64,000 nt of DNA from Phycisphaerae bacterium (GCA_029260015.1 JAJDEB010000036.1:1154554-1218553); one strand, 5' to 3'. Numbered from the stretch's first letter, positions 35,401 through 43,360 are shown. The notes: generated from the sequence alone by a model not told the origin. Numbers and translations are program-made.

Positions 35401-36708
35401 TTGGGCGAGCATCTTGTCATGCTCTTCGGCGACGACGTTGCGCGATTCGTCAATCAAACCCTGCGCCTGGTCACCGATATGCTGCAGTTCCTCGTGAATC
35501 TGTTGCGCCGACTCAAGACTGGTCAACAGCAACTCGATGCGCTCATCCGTAGACGATCCGATGCGCGACAATGCGTCTGCAAAGTCGACGAGTTGATTGT
35601 GTGTTTCTTCCGCACGGTGGATAGCCGAATTGAGCTTGGTAGCCTTAGCATCTGCTTCCCCCGCCGATTCTGCCAACTCCTCGAGCGTGTCAGTCACATC
35701 CGGCAGATTGTCGTGTGATCCCTGACGTGCAGCACCGATGGGTTCAGGGGTTTTCGTCGTTTCAGGGGTTTTGGTCAGCGCGTCTTGCAGTTGCTTGACC
35801 ACGCCTTGCACTTTGCCTTGATTCATTTTGGGCACGTCCTGAACTTGAGAGTCGTTTTCGTTTCGAGAAGCGTTTTGGGTTTGCGATTCGTTCATGTTTT
35901 CATTCGAATTCGTAGCCGCCGCGCACTTTACAACCATCGCCGCTGTGACGGTGGTCTCTTTCTGGCTGGCAGCATGATGCAGGGTTTTCTTGGCCAGATC
36001 GTTGATCTTACGGGGAACACCGCCGGTCAATTCCGTGATACGGCGGATGGCTTTTCTTGCGATGACCTTGTTGCTGCGCTTGGCGCCGGCAACGCGCAAT
36101 CGATTGGTGATGTAGCTTTCTGTCTCCGATGAGTTCAGCGCTTTCAATTCACCCAATCGCTTCATCGAATCGGTAATGGACTTGAGTTCCTCGGAGCGCA
36201 GCGTCGATTCAATGGCGTCGCTGCCAACGAGAATGATCGACAGTTTTAATCCGCGTTCGTTCGCGGTCTTGTTGTGCGCCTGAAGTGAAAGCAAATCCTC
36301 GGCGGACAAGTGCTGCGCTTGATCGACGATCACCGCACATTTCTTGTCTGTCGCATCTGCGATAATCTCCACGATCTCGCCAGCCACCTGTTCGATACCG
36401 CGCTTGGATGTTGCTCCGATGTCGGTTCCGCCGGAATTCTGAGCATCAGCATCGATACCCTGCGGTGGGACCGATAACGACAGAACGCGTGCGTCAGACT
36501 TGAACCGCGCAACCATCGTCTGAGCCAGGATGCTCTTCCCGCATCCACTGGCACCTTTGATCAAGGAAACGCCACCACTACTTAGCTGTTCCTTGGCAGC
36601 CCGCATGATTCGGTCGCATGCCTCGTTCGCACAGAAGAATTCCGCACTGGTCGTTTCTTCAAACGGCGGGCGACTCATTCCAAACGTTTCAAAATATGTG
36701 GAATCCAT
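32449..36708 (-). CDS. Giant ExeA-like AAA ATPase / coiled-coil protein (1419 residues)
   Basis: Start at the ATG 36708 with AAGGAG seven bases upstream. Residues 1-262 are an ExeA/GspA-type AAA domain: opening FETFGMSRPPFEETTSAEFF, Walker A GASGCGKS (52-59), Walker B region AVIVDQAQHL (D129, Q130), sensor 1 near SIILVGSD, and the C-terminal TGGVPRKINDLAKKTL. Normally Glu follows the Walker B Asp; here it is Gln. Residues about 300-1300 are almost unbroken coiled coil, including a run of 11-residue repeats near 34801-34899. The tail (about 1310-1419) is Ala/Pro/Lys-rich and disordered. No transmembrane segment. It could be a cytoskeletal, chromosome- or envelope-scaffold ATPase; function unknown. 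Confidence 0.85.
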   Translation of the reverse strand: MDSTYFETFGMSRPPFEETTSAEFFCANEACDRIMRAAKEQLSSGGVSLIKGASGCGKSILAQTMVARFKSDARVLSLSVPPQGIDADAQNSGGTDIGATSKRGIEQVAGEIVEIIADATDKKCAVIVDQAQHLSAEDLLSLQAHNKTANERGLKLSIILVGSDAIESTLRSEELKSITDSMKRLGELKALNSSETESYITNRLRVAGAKRSNKVIARKAIRRITELTGGVPRKINDLAKKTLHHAASQKETTVTAAMVVKCAAATNSNENMNESQTQNASRNENDSQVQDVPKMNQGKVQGVVKQLQDALTKTPETTKTPEPIGAARQGSHDNLPDVTDTLEELAESAGEADAKATKLNSAIHRAEETHNQLVDFADALSRIGSSTDERIELLLTSLESAQQIHEELQHIGDQAQGLIDESRNVVAEEHDKMLAQLDELTCRREELSNVIDQFKHEQEDSLRDARREVDEKIVIIRDEMDVASGESRRILSEAEHTLKRSERSLKETSNLGEQVEASLNDARHLEGKLAKTFAQIRQDLSTHRDNAAAATTAHEQCRQATIEARKIADETSATTQNFIDADERAKAQQSKLEGAIENAKTVSDEITNRSETIHDKIIHRAETLHDEITNRAETIHDEIRQAGEGIQERLAGGIKEVGRLTDEATDKINRAAFTIDEQMTDSVTAVKSAGDKANTTVRSSRDDAMASLQTTSQQIEARIADSIRRYEQLVAAEESAARRAEEASAHATSMMNRVSQSEAKLAETQQSILNIEALAAETLASVQSRLKTMQDSVNVIVDSGAARAKTMLDESLAAFQDEALGISESLRNSATDIHESMQTQAQRIQSNFDIKKQATQEIVEQFGVSIDDIAMGKITDTRDTVSLIATEATAMIEQQKIDLVKDIDAHAANCDVRMTELAQNQKDQIGRQIQEQSGIAITAIQNSTNKSTEGLKNLSLEIDKKSRAALVTVEDTAITTSEQAEKRVNGAALAAAKAIQDKIASATETVSILDQAIVSGNDMIAIADEKQQKINQLIQDVWSLTSTTDHRARSLEALSSKAKACEDNISSLVDQAATRITVLQEQNEAADQNGATLSTQHEQVESISTELAKQLSVAQSLHEELIDANSAGKQIEASMAAHAEEIQDLVTTADAIVKTIRDDDERAAQISASVKHSSGLAENVEQRLSELQQSLADPISTIQNARAQADELNELCLAVKRIFRGVSQASLDANERIKMMGKMLTASHKTAETMKQWVTEAEHSRERLEAAIRSTPTINDTHPPTMLPDAMDIAECLPSPVGANDLAAVAKMAQSKMTQSVSAEAPTKPAPANRGSVSSKAAPSKPKTIKFEGPEAMDAEERIEPASSVRRANQRSVATPQKTQPNQGSATEPASEPAKKRNRLSAEDVRSLIEAAKGKSAVG
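34801..34899 (-). repeat. Three 33-bp units encoding 11-residue coiled-coil repeats
   Basis: Units 34801-34833, 34834-34866 and 34867-34899 differ at few positions. Each codes for 11 residues of the type DEITNRAETIH, a hendecad that predicts a nearly straight or right-handed coiled coil inside the giant protein. Confidence 0.8.
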
Positions 36709-37024
36709 GGACGGCTCCTTCAACCGCTCGATCTCAAGAATCGACGACCGATCATCACAGTCATTGCAGAACGACAATCGGCGCAGAATGGCGGTACTCG
36801 CGTTTAATATCGGAACCTAGCCGGCACGACTGAAGTTATCGGCCTTTATGGGGGTGTGAAGCGGACTCTGAATGGTTATGCGGGCCGAGATAGTTTCCCC
36901 CGATCCGGAAGTTTTTGGTGTTCAATGGCACGGGATATCTTATTTGTGTAATGGAAGCGTTTGTTTGGGTCAGTCCGGCGGTACTTGCTGGATGACCTTG
37001 TTTGATTAGGAGAGGAGGAGAGCA
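36709..37024. other. Divergent intergenic region, giant gene / 95-residue gene
   Basis: 316 bases. No convincing promoter boxes. TGGCACG near 36928 matches half of a sigma-54 -24 element, but the matching -12 GC is absent. Confidence 0.35.
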
Positions 37025-37312
37025 ATGGTAGGTTTGGTTAATTCAGTGGGGGCAGTACCCGCGGCACAGGAACAGACAAGACTGACAGATCGGCAAGTGA
37101 CATCGTCATCTGACGATGCAGGATCGCCACCTATGTGGGTGCGACCTCAGGGATCGGGGGACCAGACAGAAACATCGCGGGCAGTGACACCGGCAGACTT
37201 TGAGCGGTTCTCAGAGCAGCGCGAGGTTTCGCAGGGTGACGAAGTCCAGCGAACCGAGCGACAGGCAGCTTCGCACCCAGGATTGGGTGATCGAATCGAC
37301 ATGTTCGCCTAG
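37025..37312 (+). CDS. Small hydrophilic protein of unknown function (95 residues)
   Basis: The ATG at 37025 follows a purine-rich leader AGGAGAGGAGGAGAGCA, a very strong ribosome-binding site, so the frame is probably translated. The protein is Gln/Ser/Arg/Glu-rich, mostly disordered (TSSSDDAGSPPMWVRPQGSG) with a short helical stretch (PADFERFSEQREV) and the C-terminus DRIDMFA. No signal peptide, no family recognised. It lies between the giant gene (divergent) and a membrane-anchored protein gene (convergent). Confidence 0.6.
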   Translation: MVGLVNSVGAVPAAQEQTRLTDRQVTSSSDDAGSPPMWVRPQGSGDQTETSRAVTPADFERFSEQREVSQGDEVQRTERQAASHPGLGDRIDMFA

Positions 37313-37502
37313 GCCGATTCGACCTTCGGGCTGATCATCGCTTGAGCGTCTTTGGCTGACAGATTTGACGCCGTCGAGAGGCGGTGCGCGGAGTATTCCT
37401 GCTCACGACAGAAAGGCGCGTCAGGGAATGTGCGCCCGTAGCACCTTGCTGACCTGTTTGACTGAATTCAAATGGTGTTTAAGGAAATCCGGTTGGGTCC
37501 GA

Positions 37503-38090
37503 TTAGCCCTTGGCCAGTTCGTTGGATTCGAGCAGGTCGGCTGAGATTGAGTCTCCCAACCCGTCGAATCGATCCATGCCGGCAAACTTGAGGTTGAGCG
37601 GAATCGCTCCGCCAGAATGACCAACGCGGTTGTTTAGCGTCGTCCACAATGCCCGCAGACCCTCAAACTGATCAGCACCAATTTGCTTACCCTCAGCCTG
37701 AACGTGCATGCCTACGCGAATAATAGCTAAATCGCCGTCGTAACCCGAAGCCATCGAGTCAGTTTGCGAAATCCAATCTTCCTGCGAAATCCAAAGGTCT
37801 TGAGCCAGAATCGCCCCATCGGGCATCACCACAAAATGCAAATCTTCGCGCTGGCCCACCGCTGTCAGCGTCCGGCTCTGTGAAAACGAATCGATCGGCA
37901 CGATGGTCACGCCCCGCCAATGCTGGGCCAAAGTCGGGCAAGCCTGCACCGCTTTATGGGCATATTGGGACGGGGTCAAACGGAGGCTGATTCCGGAATC
38001 GGGCTCGAGCCAGAACAAGAAGCCACCACCACCCACCATCGCAATGGCAAGGCTGCTCAAAACTCGGAACATCCGTGTTCGTTCGTCCAT
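37503..38090 (-). CDS. Membrane-anchored protein, possibly a degenerate amidase domain
   Basis: 195 residues. One N-terminal helix (about 9-28, VLSSLAIAMVGGGGFLFWL) anchors or exports the protein. The remainder has patterns loosely like Amidase_2: LHFVVMPDGAILAQDLW resembles the strand HFVI-x-DG of that fold, and LAIIRVGMHV followed by DQFEGLRALWTTLN resembles the GI-x-LVG strand and following helix. The zinc His/Cys ligands of the family are missing, so it would be non-catalytic. This is a weak match by eye. An internal repeat (W-I-S-Q twice) comes from an 18-bp-period duplication. Confidence 0.65.
   Translation of the reverse strand: MDERTRMFRVLSSLAIAMVGGGGFLFWLEPDSGISLRLTPSQYAHKAVQACPTLAQHWRGVTIVPIDSFSQSRTLTAVGQREDLHFVVMPDGAILAQDLWISQEDWISQTDSMASGYDGDLAIIRVGMHVQAEGKQIGADQFEGLRALWTTLNNRVGHSGGAIPLNLKFAGMDRFDGLGDSISADLLESNELAKG
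37765..37794. repeat. 12-bp direct repeat with 18-bp period inside a coding sequence
   Basis: TGCGAAATCCAA occurs at 37765-37776 and 37783-37794. In the protein it gives two consecutive copies of W-I-S-Q, an in-frame six-residue duplication. Confidence 0.65.
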
Positions 38091-38444
38091 CGGTACTCTT
38101 CAAATTTTTGAGGTTTGATTCGGGTTTGATAGCGGCGCATCCAATCGCCAAATATCAGACTGCCTTTGTAATGGATTCATCGGGATAGGACAAAGGTATT
38201 GGTCAACATTTCTGCGCGACTTGTGAAATACGCTCGCTCGCAAACGCAACCTCAAAAGGTCGTTGCGCGATCAAGTAGAATCTTTTCCAACAAGATGTAA
38301 CCGTAAGAACACCCCACACAAGATGTAGGTTAATCCGAAGTCGAAGCCCAATGCCCGTAAAATGAAGGATTGAATTTCACACGTCTGTGATATGATTTGA
38401 CTGTGTTTAAGATGAGTAGCGTAGGCGGACGAACCGGGCTCAAC
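38091..38444. other. Divergent intergenic region upstream of the kinase gene
   Basis: 354 bases with the kinase promoter near 38370-38396. I see nothing else of note. Confidence 0.4.
38370..38396 (+). promoter_or_regulatory. Candidate kinase-gene promoter with operator-like palindrome
   Basis: TTGAAT (38370-38375) and TATGAT (38391-38396) are separated by 15 bases. Between them TCACA-CGTC-TGTGA (38377-38390) forms an inverted repeat. The spacer is short, so a regulator bound to the palindrome may be needed. Confidence 0.35.
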
Positions 38445-40943
38445 ATGGCAAGAGAAACAATGCTCGACACGACATGGACATGCCCGCATTGCCAAGGTTC
38501 CAACGCCCTGCCCAGTGCCACCGACCGGCATCTCGTCACTTGCGTATCCTGCAAGTTTTCGGTTGCGGCTCCAAGGCAGGTACAAGACGGCAGCACCTGG
38601 CGCGAGCAGGCAGCTCTCTTCGATACTGCCGGTGAGGCCTGGCCTAAGGTCCGGTCGGACCGCTATCGGATCATCCGGGCGATCGCCTCCGGAGCCCAAG
38701 GCCGCATCCTACTCGCCCATCATTGCCACCTCGACCAAATCTGCATCCTCAAAATCATCGTCACCCAGGACGAATGGCGCGAACTCGCCACCGCAAGATT
38801 GCAAGCCGAAGCACGGGCTGGCGCTCTTATTTCCCACACAAACGTGGCCAAGGTCCTTGATTGCGACTGCGTGGATGACACCTGGTATTTCGCGATGGAG
38901 TACATTGAGGGCGAAAACCTGCGAAAAATGCTCAATGCGGTGGGGGCGATGTGCTGGCAGCAGGTCGTCGAGATCGGTGTCCAGATCGCCAATGGACTGG
39001 CGGCTATTCATGCGTCCGACCTGATTCACCGGGATATCAAACCCAGCAACATCATGTTGGCCGCCAACGGTGTCGCGAAAATCACCGACCTCGGTTTGGT
39101 TAAGATCAAAGGTCTTGAGGGCGACATGGCGTTGACCTGCGATGGGCAGATTCTCGGTACGCCATATTACATGGCCCCCGAGCAGTTCGACGGCGACAAC
39201 ATGCTAAGCCATCGTGCCGATCTCTACAGCTTGGGCGCGTCGATGTATCACCTGCTTTGCGGCAAACCTCCGTTTCGTGGCTCGGGTGTCATCGAACTGG
39301 CCAACCGCCACAAGCACGATCCGGTGATCTGGCCCGAAGACATCACCCGGTCGTCACCCGGTTGGCTTCGCAACGTGATCGAAGTGTGTTTGGCCAAGCG
39401 CCCCGAACATCGTTTTGAAAACGCAGAGAAACTCAGTGAAGCGCTGCGCAGCGGCGTTGACGTGACGGCGCTGGTGCCACAGTCGGCTGACACAGGTGCG
39501 CCGGTGGGCGTGGTCGTCGCCGCGTTTGAGAACATGTCGCGCCAACCGACCGACGATTGGATCGGTGAAGCGGTCGCCGAGTTTCTCAGTGCCCGACTCA
39601 TGGACCTCGACGGGTTGCACGTCGTGGATCGTCATAGTCTCGCCAAGCTGCTGGGGCAAGAGCAAGGGACAGCCGTCGACATGCACGATGGCAAGCAGCT
39701 AATTGCTTCGGCGGAGATGCTGGGAGCTGCGACGGTGATTGTTGGAACGTATCAGCGCACGGGTGACCAACTTCGCATCATCGCCCGCTCCATTAATCGC
39801 ACAAACGATGAGGGCCCGACCATGTCGGCGGACATCGTGGGCAATGTTGAAGATCTGTTCGCCCTCGAAGATCAGTTGGCCGCGAAAGTCATCGACGCGA
39901 TCGGTGCCCATCGCAGCATTCGTACAGATGGAAGGGTCCACACGGCTGGCACGGAAAACCTAGAGGCACACGAAAAGTTCATCAAAGCCCGACTGGCTTA
40001 TTCAGATGCCAGGTACGGAGCTGCGATCAAGCTTTGCAACGAAGCCCTGGAGATCGACCGGGACTATATTGACGCAGTCAGCCTGATGGGGGCGGCATAC
40101 GCGCGGACTGGCGATTACGACCGGGCGCTTGAGTTTCATCGCCGCGAAGAGGTGGCTGCCCGACAAGGGGGCGACCAACGGCGGGTGGCTGAGGCGCTTG
40201 GTAACTTGGGCGTGATGTACTACTACCAGGGCGAATACACGTCGGCGTACGAGTTTCTCGAAAAGGCCCGCGACCTGACCATCGATCTGGAGCAACATTC
40301 TGACACCGCAAAATACGAAGGCAATCTCGGATTCGTGCTGATGCGATTGAAGCACTTTGAAGAAGCCGAACAAGCCTTTGCCCGGGCGATTGATATTCAC
40401 AAAAAATACCGCGACGTGGTTTCGCTTGCTTGGCCGTACAACGGGATGGGCGGCGTGCTTCTTAAACAGCAGCGTTATGCCGAAGCGGCAGAGTATTATC
40501 GAAGGGCACTGGGCTTGGCGAACGAAGTCGGCGATCGCGTCAACATCGGCGTGTCGCACATGAACCTCGGTCGATGTGCATGCCTGATGAATGATTACGC
40601 CGAAGCCGAAGCATGTTTCGACGAAGCCCTGACCGCACTCAACGGAACTGAGTTCTGGAACGGGCTAACGATGGTCTACGAACACCTGGCTGAGATGTAC
40701 CTGCAAGAAGGCAAGACCGACCCGGCACTTGAAGCAATCGACCAACGTCTAAAACTTGCCCAAAAGCACAACAACCGCCGCATGGAAGCCGACGCCTGGG
40801 AACAAAAAGCCCGAGCCCACGAACTAGCCGGCGAAAAAGACAGTGCCGTCCAGTGCCTGAAACGCTCCATCGAAATCACCCAACAACCGCACCCCCACCA
40901 AAGCCTGTACAAGCATTTGGCCAGCACAACCAAGCAACGATGA
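38445..40943 (+). CDS. Ser/Thr protein kinase with zinc ribbon, TolB-like domain and TPR repeats
   Basis: 832 residues from the ATG at 38445; in-frame ATGs at 38412 and 38460 are alternatives. Order of domains: zinc ribbon with Cys at 13, 16, 33 and 36 (CPHC...CVSC); PknB-type kinase, about 72-350, with glycine loop IASGAQGRI, Lys103 in ILKII, catalytic HRDIKPSN (195-202), DLG in place of DFG (215-217) and GTPYYMAPEQ; a TolB-like/FlgO-type domain (about 370-500, VVAAFENMSRQPTDDWIGEA); then about seven TPRs to the end. No transmembrane helix, so it is a cytosolic signalling protein. All catalytic residues are present. It ends before a GTAG-type inverted repeat. Confidence 0.93.
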   Translation: MARETMLDTTWTCPHCQGSNALPSATDRHLVTCVSCKFSVAAPRQVQDGSTWREQAALFDTAGEAWPKVRSDRYRIIRAIASGAQGRILLAHHCHLDQICILKIIVTQDEWRELATARLQAEARAGALISHTNVAKVLDCDCVDDTWYFAMEYIEGENLRKMLNAVGAMCWQQVVEIGVQIANGLAAIHASDLIHRDIKPSNIMLAANGVAKITDLGLVKIKGLEGDMALTCDGQILGTPYYMAPEQFDGDNMLSHRADLYSLGASMYHLLCGKPPFRGSGVIELANRHKHDPVIWPEDITRSSPGWLRNVIEVCLAKRPEHRFENAEKLSEALRSGVDVTALVPQSADTGAPVGVVVAAFENMSRQPTDDWIGEAVAEFLSARLMDLDGLHVVDRHSLAKLLGQEQGTAVDMHDGKQLIASAEMLGAATVIVGTYQRTGDQLRIIARSINRTNDEGPTMSADIVGNVEDLFALEDQLAAKVIDAIGAHRSIRTDGRVHTAGTENLEAHEKFIKARLAYSDARYGAAIKLCNEALEIDRDYIDAVSLMGAAYARTGDYDRALEFHRREEVAARQGGDQRRVAEALGNLGVMYYYQGEYTSAYEFLEKARDLTIDLEQHSDTAKYEGNLGFVLMRLKHFEEAEQAFARAIDIHKKYRDVVSLAWPYNGMGGVLLKQQRYAEAAEYYRRALGLANEVGDRVNIGVSHMNLGRCACLMNDYAEAEACFDEALTALNGTEFWNGLTMVYEHLAEMYLQEGKTDPALEAIDQRLKLAQKHNNRRMEADAWEQKARAHELAGEKDSAVQCLKRSIEITQQPHPHQSLYKHLASTTKQR

Positions 40944-40950
40944 CCATGAA

Positions 40951-41026
40951 GTAGGGTCCGCTGTGCGGACCTTTCGTCTGGAAAACCCCGTCTGTGCTCA
41001 CAGATGGTCCGCACAGCGGACCCTAC
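40951..41026. repeat. REPIN-like inverted repeat, GTAG type (element 2)
   Basis: Arms 40951-40971 and 41006-41026 are exact 21-base reverse complements across a 34-base spacer that has its own small hairpin (TCTGTG/CACAGA). Each arm starts with GTAG, then a 7-bp hairpin with 3-nt loop (GGTCCGC-TGT-GCGGACC). The architecture equals element 1 at 12457-12524 with a different stem sequence. It sits between the convergent kinase and argS genes. Confidence 0.8.
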
Positions 41027-41045
41027 CCATCTTCACCCATCTTCG
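41026..41045. repeat. 10-bp tandem repeat next to element 2
   Basis: CCCATCTTCA and CCCATCTTCG follow each other directly at the right edge of the inverted repeat, sharing nine of ten bases. Confidence 0.5.
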
Positions 41046-41058
41046 CCAATGCGCGGCG

Positions 41059-42855
41059 TTACATCTGTTCGATGGTATCGATGCCAAGCAGGTACAAGCC
41101 GGACTTGATGGTTCGGGCGGTGATCTGGCAGAGGCGCAGGCGCGACATTCTGGTTGATTCGGGTTCGGCGTCGGTGATGCGGACGCCGTGGCGGCGATCG
41201 TAGAAGCGGCTGAACGCTTTCGACAACTCGTAGAGGTATTCCGTCAAGACGTTGGGGCGCAGGTCGCGGACGATCTGGCTGATGACTTCCGGGAAGCGGG
41301 CGATCATTTTTGCCAAGGCGACTTCGGAATCGTGCTCGATGGTGATGGGTGCGTCTGATGGCAACGTGTCGAAATCGATGCCGGCTTTCCTACCGATGCT
41401 GCGAATGCGGGCGTATGCATAAAGCATATATGGCGCGGTGTTGCCTTCGAATGAAAGCATTTGCTTCATGTCGAAGCGGTAGTCGGTCGTCAGCGAGTGC
41501 GTCAGGTCGGCGTACTTGACGGCTCCGAGTCCGACGGCTTCGCTGATGGCTTGTTTCTGCGATTCGCTCAATGCGCGATCGTCGTCATCGCCTTGACGTT
41601 CATCGATCGCGGTGCGAGCGGCTTGCACTGCTTCTTCGAGAAGGTTCTTTAGTTTGACCGTCCCGCCGTCACGAGTTTTGAAGGGTTTGCCGTCGGCACC
41701 CAACATGCTGCCGAATGCCAGATGTTCAAGTCGAACGTTCGACCCTGCCCAACCGGACTTGCGTATCGCCGCGAAGAGCATCGCGAAATGTTGCTGCTGC
41801 GGAATGCCCACAACGTAGATCAATCGCGTGGCGCCAATAACGCGTAAGCGATGCCGTACGGCTGCCAGGTCGGTCGCCGAATAGTTGAACCCACCGTCTG
41901 ATTTGCGGACGATCATGGGCAGTGGATTGCCGTCTCGATTCTTGAAGTCATCCAGAAAGATGCATTCGGCACCGTCGCTGGTTTCGACCATTCCGGCGTC
42001 GGTCAATTCTTGAACGGTCGCAGCCAGTTGCTCGTTATAAAAACTCTCGCCACGATCGACGAGTTTGGAAATCCGCAACAAGTCGTAGATGGCGTGGCAG
42101 TGGCGCAGCGACTCATTGCAAAACGCCCGCCAGACTGCGAGTGTTTCTTCATCGCCGCTTTGAAGCTGAACAACAGCTTGCCGCGCGCGATCGGCAAAAT
42201 CTTTGCTGCCGTCAAACGCCTTCTTCGCCTCCACATAAAACGCTTCCAGATCGCCGATCGCCAACGAATCCGGGTCGCTGATCACTTGCGGGTTCACGTC
42301 GCGGAGTTGCGTGATCAACATGCCGAACTGCGTTCCCCAGTCGCCGACATGATTGACGCGTTCGACTGTATGCCCGGCGAATTCGAGAATTCTAGCGACG
42401 CTCTCACCAATGACCGTGCTGCGTAGATGGCCAACATGCATTTCTTTGGCGAGGTTGGGGCTCGACATGTCCACGACGACGGTCTCCGTCTCATCGTCGA
42501 ATTGCAAACCGAGGCGATCATATTCCGAGTCAGCCTGCTCTGCCGGTATCGATGTCAGTGCTTCTGCAAGGTAGGCATCAGTTAAGCGAATATTGAGGAA
42601 ACCGGGGCCGGCAATTTCGGGTGGTGCGGATATGTCGCCGAGTTCGACGGCTGCTGCAAGGGTCTCGGCGATGTCGCGCGGTTTCTTCTTCAGCGACTTG
42701 GCGAGAGGCAGCGCACCGTTGAATTGGTAGTCACCGAAACGCGGATCGTTGCATGGTTTGATCCACTGCTCATCGAACGGGCACTCATCGCCGAATGACA
42801 TCTGGACGGCTTGGCGAAACCGATCACCCAATCGTTGCATGGAATTTGAAAACAC
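41059..42855 (-). CDS. argS: Arginyl-tRNA synthetase
   Basis: 598 residues from a GTG at 42855 with AGGTG just upstream; an ATG at 42840 is the alternative, and the frame beyond overlaps rsfS. Class I motifs: N-terminal Arg-tRNA additional domain, HIGH-type motif in SPNLAKEMHVGHLRST (about 120-135), GDWGTQFGMLI, and the KMSKS-like position GKPFKTRDGG. The C-terminal DALR domain binds the anticodon (FSRFYDRRHGV). It charges tRNA-Arg in the cytosol. Twenty-two bases after rsfS on the same strand, so probably co-transcribed. Confidence 0.96.
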   Translation of the reverse strand: MFSNSMQRLGDRFRQAVQMSFGDECPFDEQWIKPCNDPRFGDYQFNGALPLAKSLKKKPRDIAETLAAAVELGDISAPPEIAGPGFLNIRLTDAYLAEALTSIPAEQADSEYDRLGLQFDDETETVVVDMSSPNLAKEMHVGHLRSTVIGESVARILEFAGHTVERVNHVGDWGTQFGMLITQLRDVNPQVISDPDSLAIGDLEAFYVEAKKAFDGSKDFADRARQAVVQLQSGDEETLAVWRAFCNESLRHCHAIYDLLRISKLVDRGESFYNEQLAATVQELTDAGMVETSDGAECIFLDDFKNRDGNPLPMIVRKSDGGFNYSATDLAAVRHRLRVIGATRLIYVVGIPQQQHFAMLFAAIRKSGWAGSNVRLEHLAFGSMLGADGKPFKTRDGGTVKLKNLLEEAVQAARTAIDERQGDDDDRALSESQKQAISEAVGLGAVKYADLTHSLTTDYRFDMKQMLSFEGNTAPYMLYAYARIRSIGRKAGIDFDTLPSDAPITIEHDSEVALAKMIARFPEVISQIVRDLRPNVLTEYLYELSKAFSRFYDRRHGVRITDAEPESTRMSRLRLCQITARTIKSGLYLLGIDTIEQM

Positions 42856-42877
42856 GCGGCACCTGTTGGCTGTGTGG

Positions 42878-43297
42878 TTAGGTTTGCGACTGACCTTGCT
42901 GCCATTCGATGCGTGGGGCGTCACCCCAGAGCAATTCGAGATCGTAATACGCGCGGTGCTCCGGTGTGAAGATGTGCACGACGACATTGACGAAATCGAT
43001 CAACACCCAGGATGCCGAATCGAGACCGGCGTGACCATACGGCGGGTCGCCATCACGCTTGCACTCGACCATCATCTCTTCGCCAGTGGCACGCATTTGG
43101 CGATCGCTGGTCCCGGTACACACGACAAAAAAGTCGGTGATCGGACTCAATCCGCGCAGGTCGAGTACGACGACCTGCTCGCAGCGGCGGTCGTGGGCGA
43201 GGTTCGCGAGTTTGATGGCAAGCTCACAGGCGTCTAACTCTTGCGCCGGCTGCTTTGAAGCTGCTTGCTCGATTGAATTGTCTTGGGTCTCGGACAT
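42878..43297 (-). CDS. rsfS: Ribosome silencing factor RsfS
   Basis: 139 residues from the ATG at 43297; the longer frame to 43411 is unlikely because it runs into a hairpin. The RsfS/Iojap core is clear: VVLDLRGLSPITDFFVVCTG, SDRQM, WVLIDFVNVVVHIFTPEHR, YYDLELLWGDA. RsfS binds uL14 and blocks 30S/50S joining in starvation. The first 20 residues are extra and disordered compared with typical members. Upstream of argS. Confidence 0.95.
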   Translation of the reverse strand: MSETQDNSIEQAASKQPAQELDACELAIKLANLAHDRRCEQVVVLDLRGLSPITDFFVVCTGTSDRQMRATGEEMMVECKRDGDPPYGHAGLDSASWVLIDFVNVVVHIFTPEHRAYYDLELLWGDAPRIEWQQGQSQT

Positions 43298-43360
43298 CAC
43301 GTTGTTTCTTATTTTCCCGTCAAGATTTCGCCGGCTCATCTTACCATAGCTGGCTGTACA

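Noticed and set aside
36926..36950. Sigma-54-like promoter before the 95-residue gene
   Set aside because: The -24 half matches but the required GC at -12 is absent.
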